DNA of 64,000 nt, taken from contig NC_070614.1 in assembly GCF_027172205.1 (NCBI RefSeq), positions 45,241,501 through 45,305,500 on the forward strand. Reading direction: 5' to 3'. The notes below the pieces were generated by a model. That model saw only the letters and a list, made by a program, of their open reading frames with translations. It was not told the origin of the DNA and made no database searches. Below, in pieces: positions 55,320 through 64,000 of the stretch; the stretch's first letter is position 1; every line of letters starts with the position of its first letter. A program made the position numbers and the translations under genes. Origin of the DNA: Podarcis raffonei. Taxonomy: Eukaryota > Chordata > Lepidosauria > Squamata > Lacertidae.

Positions 55320-56179
55320 AATACCGGGCACTGCATAACATATATCGAAGACTGATTGGATGCCTTAATAAATTGGTTAAGGCTGCTGCATTGCTTTGCA
55401 CGCTTTCTTGGGAGTAAACTGCACTGGGCTGAGCGAGACTTCTCCGTAGACATTCATAGGATCGGACTCCATGTCTTTAATGCAGCTCGTCTGTAACCCT
55501 ATACCCACCTTCCTGGGAGCAAAGTCCATTGAAATCGGACATTTCCTTCTAAAGACTAAGAATTCCTTTAGCCTTACTAAAGAAACTGAGTTGCCAGATA
55601 ATGTAACTTTTGTTAACCAACGGATAATTTGAAAGACGCGCCCTAACGTGTGATTGGCTACTCAGGGGCCCCCCGCCCTCAAAATCCCGCGGGGTTTTTC
55701 ATTTGAAATTGCCGCCAAAACCGCAGCGGTTTTATGCTTTCAAACATGGATTTCACAATTGTGTTCGTCTCGTAATCGTGCAATTCTATGCAGTTTCACA
55801 ACATAAAATCTCCGAGTGTAATCAGGTTACTCACAGCGGAATGGGTTAGGTTTGCAACTACGCTCATGAAATTCGACCACGAGTGGAAATATTCATTGAA
55901 GGGAGAATTTAAGTGGGAAGTTCAGAAACATTTTATCCTTCTCACAACAGCCTTCTAGTATCTTTCAAGAGTGAGATGTGATGTAGCAGAAGCCTATTTA
56001 GTTGCAACTTTTTTTCACTGCAAGAGTAGCACAGATCACATTATTTAAATTGTATCATGGATATTGGCCTTGAAACGTTTTTCTACACCTGCTTAAGAAA
56101 ACGACGCACGGTTTCAAACGGCAACACTAAAAAAACCTAAAAGTTCCATATGATCAAAGCTCTTTATGAAATTGTGGGT
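55320..56179. other. Spacer between BovB and H2A, no gene seen
   Basis: No coding region. CCAAT-like and GC-rich pieces near 55650-55740 ('gtgtgattggctactcaggg') resemble a histone-type promoter, but no histone gene is attached on either side. Confidence 0.4.
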
Positions 56180-56195
56180 GGCTCTTAAAAGAGCC
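56180..56195 (-). terminator. Histone 3' stem-loop of H2A
   Basis: Minus-strand GGCTCTTTTAAGAGCC about 44 nt after the H2A stop, identical to the stem-loops of H3 and H2B. Confidence 0.97.
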
Positions 56196-56239
56196 TTTGT
56201 GGGGTTTTTTTTTCTGCTGTAGTTCCGATTAAACGCGAT

Positions 56240-57427
<1,188 letters not shown>

Positions 57428-57451
57428 ATCTCGCCTCCTCACATACCCAAA

Positions 57452-57467
57452 GGCTCTTTTAAGAGCC
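57452..57467 (+). terminator. Histone 3' stem-loop of H2B
   Basis: GGCTCTTTTAAGAGCC followed by ACCCAC, the SLBP-bound stem-loop. Confidence 0.97.
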
Positions 57468-57479
57468 ACCCACTTTTTC

Positions 57480-57494
57480 AGAAAAAGAGCTGTT
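57480..57494 (+). promoter_or_regulatory. Histone downstream element of H2B
   Basis: Purine-rich agaaaaagagctg 13 nt after the stem-loop, the U7 snRNA pairing site. Confidence 0.75.
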
Positions 57495-57499
57495 GCGGC

Positions 57500-58735
57500 T
57501 ACGTGTTTAATTTTATTCTTTAATTTTCTTTTTGCATTTCTAAACTGCAGGGTGGTTTACAATATAGTAGGGTAACCAGCAATGCTCCGCCCCAAGCTTT
57601 AAAGGCCATAGATTGCTTCATTCGTCAAAGGGCTGAAAAAACAGGTATGTTTTGCCTGCAGCCTAAACGAGATAAGTAACAGGTGGCGGGCGAGCCTGAG
57701 GGCTGCATTGAACAAAGATGGGAGTTACTACTATGGGAGTATTGAAACGTATCCTTATAGTACGAAGACTTTAAGGAGTGTTGTGCCACAGTTCCTTGGC
57801 TAATATCTTAAAAGGAGTTTTAAGAGTGAGAGTCGAGACTTTGTCCCTCTCATTTTAAAAAAATGAGCTGGTTTCTAAATTCCTCCTTATAAATTTATAG
57901 CTAGGCTATGTTGCAACTTCAACGAATTTAATGTTGCAGTTAATATACTACAGACCCTTCTTATTTGGCCATATTAATGGCAGATAAGGGTATCTACTTC
58001 ACTTCCGCATCAGTGACAGTCTCTAAATCCAAGTTTTTGGGGAGCAGCCTAAGACAGCGTTTAAAATGCATTTTGTCTCTTTAACCATGGTTGCAGTAAG
58101 TTGCCAACCCTAGAAAGAAGCATTAGGGCCAGTTTATTTGACAACCCAGTAAATTAGGCTTGGTTAGAGACGTTTGTGCTTATGACATAGTCATATCCGC
58201 TTTGAAAAATTCGTATCCTTCCTCTTCTCTTTCATCCTTTCATTTGATGAGGTTTCAATGTCACCCTTCCGTGTTACGGAAAAGCGCTGCAGTGATAAAT
58301 TCACATGGATAGCTCTATTCTCCAGAGACGTTTACAAGGAGTACAGAGTTACAGCAAACACGTGACGGTTGCAGATTAATTCCTTCTAGTTTGGGTCTGC
58401 CCCAGATATATATTGCCCGCAAATTGAGTAGCCCTGGTCTTGTTTCACACAAAAAACACGTTGTTGTGTGGTCTGCCATACTATCTTGATTAACAAGGTT
58501 GCTAGAGACCTTACTTGTGGGAGGGAGCACGATTCTTTGCACACCGTAACTGGAGTGTTTTATTTTTCCGTGAAAGAACTCGAGGCAATTTCAGTAAATA
58601 TTCCTGGTATCCCTGCTGAAAGGCGTCCAATTTCCTTGTTACTTGTCTTCTGGCGCCGCCTTGTGATGTGATTTATAAAAACAATGCGCAGGACGTAGAG
58701 CGTTTCCACATGGAAAGAAAGAGCGACATGCAGTT
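57500..58735. other. Spacer between H2B and tRNA-Ile copy 2
   Basis: A piece of L2-like 3' UTR on the minus strand around 57530-57720 ('aaaacaggtatgttttgcct', 'ggcgggcgagcctgagggct'). Nothing else recognised. Confidence 0.5.
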
Positions 58736-58809
58736 GGCCGGTTAGCTCAGTTGGTTAGAGCGTGGTGCTAATAACGCCAAGGTCGCGGGTTCGATCCCCG
58801 TACGGGCCA
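58736..58809 (+). tRNA. tRNA-Ile (anticodon AAT), copy 2
   Basis: 74-nt gene identical to the copy at 51025-51098 in every base. The flanks differ, so this is not a recent tandem duplication of a larger block. The T-rich terminator is weak here (ttgtatttta). Confidence 0.96.
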
Positions 58810-59282
58810 CAAGATTGTATTTTATGTATGTGAAGCGTCGCAAGGCTAATATAACAGCAAACTTGAGCAATGGAAAGTGAGGCCTTTCTGACCCAAACTT
58901 TAACCCAAAGCCTTTGAGCATTCTGGAGAAAGTTATACATCTTGCTAATGCTAAATGTGTTAATAACGTTTAATGCTAAACCAGCAGGGGAAAATATTTT
59001 GCAGAGAAGCTACTAGTTTTGCTGTCCTCACAACAAGCTTAATACTAGGGCACTGAAAAGCCCAAATCAGATGTTTTAAGAGTCTTTCACCCCTTCCGAT
59101 GAAAGTTGAAGATGTTGGGGAGTATTGAAAACAGTACATCTTTTCATTTGTGGAACAGCTGCCAAAAACTGCATCTCTGGGTGGGTGATTGATAGTAGCT
59201 TCCCTGAGACATAGGAACCTGGAGTTTGTAAAAGAGCCTATGCTACACAACTTCTACTTACTTGGCTGAGGCATCTTAAGAA

Positions 59283-59680
59283 CTTGAGTGATAGATTGTC
59301 ATAATGCTCAATACCATAGGCCAATGGCCCATCTAGTCCAGCACCCTCATTCTCACAGATGCCTGTGGGAAACCAGTGAGAGCAGATCATGAACGCAAGA
59401 GCCCTCTCCCCTCCCATGGTTTCCAGCAATATTCAAAAGCATTGCTGCTTCCAAATGTGGAGGCTGAACATAGCCATCATGGCTAGTAGCCATTGATAGC
59501 TTGCCCCTCCATGAATTGGTCTAATCCTCTTTTAAAGACATCCAGGGAATTTGATACATAATAAAATAATAATAAATACGATGGTGACAGTCTCTGCCTC
59601 TTGTGGGGAGTGAGTTCCATAGTTTGATGATACATTGAGTGAAGAACCACTTTCTTTTATTGGTCCTAAATCTTCCAACA
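59283..59680 (-). mobile_element. CR1/L3-type LINE fragment, minus strand
   Basis: 'gcccatctagtccagcaccc', 'tggctagtagccattgatag' and 'tctaatcctcttttaaagac' are a known vertebrate CR1/L3-type antisense 3' region. It is interrupted by an aataataaata block near 59560. Confidence 0.65.
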
Positions 59681-59689
59681 TTCAGTTCT

Positions 59690-60300
59690 ATAGGATGTCC
59701 ATAAGAATAAAAGAAAATTATTATAAATTCATTTGGATGATCAGATTAAATCAAATAAACAAGGAATATTCAGTGTTATGTTGGAGGGGATGCCAGGAAA
59801 CAGGGAATTATGTTCACATGTGGTGGGGATGTCAACATGTTTTTTAAAAAAACCGACAAAGGGTGTTTAAGGAGATAACAGAAATCACTGGGTTAAAGCT
59901 GACCAAAAGTTCAGAGGTAGCATTATTATCAATTTACGATGGCGTGGAAGGTTCGCAGGCTGTGAAGGACTTACTCACAAATTTATTGACAGCTGCACAA
60001 ATTATGATAGCTAGGAAGTGCAAGGGACAAGCAGAATATAAAATGGAAGAATGGTGTAAAGAGCTGTGGGATATAGTTATCAATGGTAAATTAACATGTG
60101 CCATTAAGGTAAGACGGGGAATATACAGGAGAAATGATTTTGAGGAGATATGGAGGGTGTTTGCAGAATTTGTTCTGTTAAAATGGAAAGGAGTCAAACC
60201 ATTGCAAGAGGTGTTGAAATTTTGGGAGGTTGGATGGTGTCGGTGGTGGGGTGCACATTTTTATTCTTAATTATTTATGATTATTACTTTGTCAAAACAA
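59690..60300 (+). mobile_element. L1-type LINE ORF2 C-terminus and 3' end, plus strand
   Basis: Plus-strand frames contain LCWRGCQETGNYVHMWWGC, then LTKSSEVALLSIYDGV and KCKGQAEYKMEEWCKELWD, the C-terminal cysteine/tryptophan-rich end of L1 ORF2, followed by the 3' UTR and an A-run. One frame change separates the two pieces near 59850. Confidence 0.8.
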
Positions 60301-60317
60301 AAAAAAAAAGTGCTGGT

Positions 60318-60740
60318 GTTATGAGAGAGGGAGAAAAACTTTTCTCTACTTCCACTTGCATAGCTTTATAAGCTTCACCTTTTACTTGTCTTGTTGTAAA
60401 TAAAAATATGCCCTTTTCCCTTATGGGGTATCCAAGAGCCCATATAGAGTCCTTACATAGGTTCCCTATTGGTAGGAGAAAATAACAGAGGCCAACCAGA
60501 GAATATTGAGAAGCAAAGCACCTAGTAAGCTTGATCTTTATTGATCTGTTGCAACATGGTGCTCCCCTCACACGCAGGAAAGGAGGAGGACCCCCAAAAA
60601 TGCTGTGCAAGGGCTTATAAAGAGTTTTGAAATTCCCATCCTCTAGATCAAGACCACCCCCAGAAACATTATGCATTCATCACAGAAGGGGTGTAACCTA
60701 AGACCACCCCTCAGATAAGACGGTCTAAAACAGAACATTT
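60318..60740 (-). mobile_element. Possible LTR of an endogenous retrovirus-like element, minus strand
   Basis: On the minus strand a TATA motif (ctttataag near 60615) is followed about 75 bp later by AATAAA (near 60536), and the stretch between has LTR R-region character. Ends and family are not resolved, and no internal region is seen. It may extend to the right past 60740. Confidence 0.35.
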
Positions 60741-61089
60741 GCATGTTGTTTTCTCCTGTCGCTTTGTTTATTTCCTGTCTGGCAGGTTACTTTATTGGAT
60801 TTCTTGGGAAGCCTGGGCAGTCTTTTGTAATGATAAGGCTCACACCCTTATTCAAACACAGATTAATACAGGATTTGTGAAGGAAGAGACAATGGGGAGG
60901 CTTTTCCATTTTGACCATGCACAGAAACATTTGCTAGGTTTGGGAATCAAAATGGTTCCAGGTTGGCTTTCCTGTGCTGATCTATGTACGTGTGGTTATG
61001 AACGTTGCCATATATCTAAGACCATAAAATTCCTATCACAGTCTTTTCTATAAATTAAAAAGTACCAAACATTGCATCCTTTCTTCATA

Positions 61090-61590
61090 GGAGAGTCACA
61101 ATGGTGGTAGCCCTTTTATGAATGTTTTCCAGCTCGACAATATCCTTTTGAGGTGAGGTGGTGTGAAACTGTATACAGTGCCCCACCATAGATTTGTATA
61201 GCAGCATTATGATACTGGCAGTTTTATTTCCAGTTCCTTTTTGAATGATTCCTAGCATGCAATTCACCTTTTTCATTGCCGCTGTCAACTGGGTGAATAT
61301 GGTCACTAAGCCATCTACCACATTATGACCCAAAGGTCTTGCTCCTGGTCCATCACCTCCAGTTCAGACCCCATGAATGCGTGCATAAAATTAAGTTTTT
61401 GTTTTGCTCCAACATACATGACTTTACTTTAACAACCCTGAACAATTTAGTGTCATCAGCAAACTTGGCCATCTTGATTGCTCAGTCCTAACTCTAAATC
61501 ATCGATGAAGAAGTTAAAAAGCACAGGTCCCAACACTGATCCTTGGGCACATTGTACCACCTGGTCAATGGCCAGGAAAATTGGCAACAT
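61090..61590 (-). mobile_element. CR1/L3-type LINE fragment, minus strand
   Basis: Antisense of a CR1-type ORF2 3' region: 'cagtgccccaccatagattt', 'tttttcattgccgctgtcaa', 'ttagtgtcatcagcaaactt', 'cacaggtcccaacactgatc'. The minus-strand peptide ELENIHKRATTIV fits the CR1 family phrase. Confidence 0.72.
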
Positions 61591-62033
61591 TATATATGTT
61601 TAGGTAGCTAGTACCACCCGTATACATAGCACTTATACAGCTGACACAGAGACAAGTTGCTGCTCCAAAGCCATCACAATCTAAAATTTTACAAATAGAA
61701 GCTGGAAAAGAAAGATAACTGTGTAACCTATGGAGGTGTTCTAATCTAAGGTCACCCTTTTGGGCTCAAAGACTCTTTCAGGTTGCATTCCCAGTGAGTA
61801 GACAATGACATCCACACCCTGCCCCATTCATGATGCATTAAAAGTAATGGTTGTCTGGCAATCTAATCTGGGTCATTTTGCTTCAGTTGCATCAATGGGC
61901 ACTCCCAGTCTGTTCTTATCTTTGGGTGTGGTTCAATAAGATACTGGCATTTTCAGGCTGTGCATTTAAAGTTGTTTGGGAGGTCTTGTGCAACAAACCT
62001 GCAATGAGACAGCAATGAGGAAATGCACTAGAA

Positions 62034-62414
62034 CAGGGGTGTCAAACTCAAATTCATCGGGGGCCGCATCAGCAGTTTGGTCACCCTCAAAGGGCCGGTT
62101 GTATCTGTAGGACTTACAGTACAGGAGAGAAGGGTTCAGGCAGCCGTTGGATCTGTCACATCACAGGATGGCATGCGCTCAATATAAAAACAAGTGGAGG
62201 TTTCCTGAATGCATGTAAAGTGGAGGTTTCCTGTGTAGAACGGCCGGCGCCGCTAAAGGGCAGACGTTCTCTGGCTTGTAGGCTGCCGCGCATGTCAAAA
62301 AAAAGAGAGCGAGAATAAAAGGTGAAGGCTAGCGGCCAGCGGCGGCTACACGGGCCACATGACGAGGTCTGGCGGGCCGGATTTGGCCCGCGGCCCTTGT
62401 GTTTGACACCCGTG
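62034..62414 (+). mobile_element. Non-autonomous hAT element with perfect 8-bp TSD cactagaa
   Basis: Ends caggggtgtcaaactcaa and gtgtttgacacccgtg are inverted repeats. The 8-mers cactagaa flank it at 62026-62033 and 62415-62422. The central TA of the target fits Buster-type hAT insertion. GC-rich interior, no coding capacity. Confidence 0.87.
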
Positions 62415-62422
62415 CACTAGAA

Positions 62423-63640
62423 AGTGCAGGATAACACTTGATTAGAAACAACTTTGCTTGGCCTCCCAGCAAACAAATCTGAAAGTCTTTCCTGGGGCCA
62501 GATGAACCTGATGCTTCAGCATGTGGCCTCTGAAACCCTCAACACATTAAAAGAGTAATGTTTAGTAGATTTTGAAGACTTGGTTGCTAGATCTGACAGT
62601 CCAGTAAATGCTTATGTTATAAGAAATTGAAGGTGTTGTAAATAAAATGAATGTTCATAAGTGCACAAGGTAAACACACATGCGTAAGTGCATAAACCAC
62701 ATGTCTGAAATAGTACAGAAGAGCAATCCTGAAGCCATATTGAGTCTTGATGATGCCAAATATTATTATGCAGAAGGAAATATATTGGATAAACCTCCCC
62801 CTATGGTTCATTTCACTTACAAATTCTTTTTTAAGGGAATATTTTCTGTATGAATAGGCTAGGCCTATGACCTGGATTCAAGAATTAAGGTATTTACCAT
62901 CTCAAAAGAAGAAACTAGACTTGCCAGGTAATGCAATCAGTGGCCATTATCAAAGACCTTGTCAAACAGGAGATAAGCCACACCTTAGAGATTTGGACTG
63001 TAAAAGCCAACCCCATTCCCCCCCCCCCAATAACACATGTGAAATAAATAAGGCTTCTCTTCAGTGGGGTGAGATTGATTCCAAAAGCACTCCTCAATAT
63101 TGTTTTCATCCTTAACCACAGAAAAGACCCTCTCCTTAATTACCCTCAGTTCACCTCTTCTAGTAGGGAAGGGCCTTTGGTTATAATTAAAAGCCAGGAT
63201 ACCGGTGAGCATGCTCTGAACCTAAAGTGCACTCAGAGTACCTTTAAGGTCTTTTTCAAACATCCCAGGCAAAGCAGTATTGAAATACCTTTGCAAACTT
63301 TCTTTTTTCTTAAAAAAATCCAAAGCAGAACAAAGTTATTTTACTGCAGGAAAAACAGCAATAAGGCTTGTGGCATCTTAAAGATTGTCAGATAATTCCT
63401 GTATGGTAGAAATTTTGTGGCCACAAGCATCCTGCAAAATAGGTTCATGGCATAAGAAATAAAGTTGCTTATATCTAGGAAGCTTCAGGACTTGTTTTTC
63501 TTTAAAGAAATCATCTTACAATTGTGATAAAATGAACACGTTGTTTTTGTACATTTATTTAACCTGGTAATGCAGTAGAAACAAAAGAAGGGAAAAACAA
63601 AATGTGGAGATGAGCTTTGAAGAAACTAAAAAAAAATAAC
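62423..63640. other. Spacer before tRNA-Gly, nothing recognised
   Basis: AT-rich sequence without support for a gene, RNA or clear transposon ends. A C run lies at about 63021-63029. Confidence 0.4.
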
Positions 63641-63712
63641 TGCGTTGGCCGGGAATCGAACCCGGGTCAACTGCTTGGAAGGCAGCTATGCTCACCACTA
63701 TACCACCAACGC
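63641..63712 (-). tRNA. tRNA-Gly (anticodon TCC)
   Basis: 72-nt minus-strand cloverleaf: GCGTTGG/CCAACGC acceptor stem, anticodon loop CTTCCAA (TCC), T arm GGTTCGATTCC. It matches the vertebrate tRNA-Gly-TCC consensus. An eight-base T run follows on the minus strand. Nothing recognised to its right up to the window edge. Confidence 0.97.
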
Positions 63713-64000
63713 CTTTGGTGTAAAGCTGGTTTTTTCTGATTCTTTATGGCTAAGCATCCTATTAGTTATGCCTCTGAGTTTCCACATGGTGGCGCCATCC
63801 ACTAAGGATTTGAAAGTTGTGGGTCGCTTCATACATTTATGTCGAAGTTTTTCAAATTTCACTCCTTGAGGGGGAGGGGAATCCTTTTCTCTACACCTCC
63901 ACAACTATAGTGAAAATTAAAGCGCTGTCGAATGGTAATTCAGTATCGAAACACACCGTGCCACCTTTTTGATATGTTTTTTTCTAGTTCCGTGGCTCAA

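Overview
This is a window of vertebrate nuclear DNA, almost certainly from a squamate reptile and probably a lacertid-type lizard. The evidence is GT-AG introns in a vertebrate purine gene, plus a repeat load typical of lizards: tRNA-derived SINEs of Sauria-SINE type with a (ACCTTT)n tail, RTE-BovB LINE 3' ends, L2/CR1/L1 LINE fragments, and many copies of short inverted-repeat DNA transposons of the Tigger/mariner and hAT kinds. Species assignment is inference.

Layout. (1) Positions 765-6251 hold the last seven exons of a zona-pellucida-domain gene on the + strand; its 5' part lies off the left edge. (2) Positions 6.3-11.2 kb are repeat-rich spacer with a probable solo LTR, ending at a tRNA-Gln gene on the minus strand. 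(3) A GC-rich promoter near 11.6-11.9 kb starts PFAS, the fourth enzyme of de novo purine synthesis. I could follow all 28 coding exons (15047-48813). Their summed length is 4,014 nt (1,337 codons plus stop), every junction keeps phase, and the catalytic residues are intact. The large introns are filled with LINE, SINE and DNA-transposon insertions, including a full-looking 2.0 kb L1-type insertion 31 nt upstream of exon 22. (4) From 51 kb to the right edge is a mixed tRNA and replication-dependent histone cluster: tRNA-Ile, Val, Ser, initiator Met, Leu, histone H3.2, a divergent H2A/H2B pair with one shared promoter, a second identical tRNA-Ile, and tRNA-Gly.

How it fits together. PFAS, tRNAs and S-phase histones are all growth-linked genes. 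The histone genes show the expected replication-dependent layout: no introns, CCAAT boxes, an H2B octamer, a 3' stem-loop and a purine-rich downstream element. The tRNA genes carry intact internal promoters and T-run terminators. In mammals PFAS lies near a tRNA cluster on human 17p13.1, so the tRNA association may be old, while the histone genes beside it are not in the human arrangement (established knowledge and inference).

I found no convincing new molecular system. The most unusual coding observation is that the egg-coat-type gene appears to carry a ZP-N module but no ZP-C module before its C-terminal hydrophobic segment. The most useful genome-biology observations are the intron insertion beside PFAS exon 22, the BovB copies, and several transposons with clear target-site duplications.
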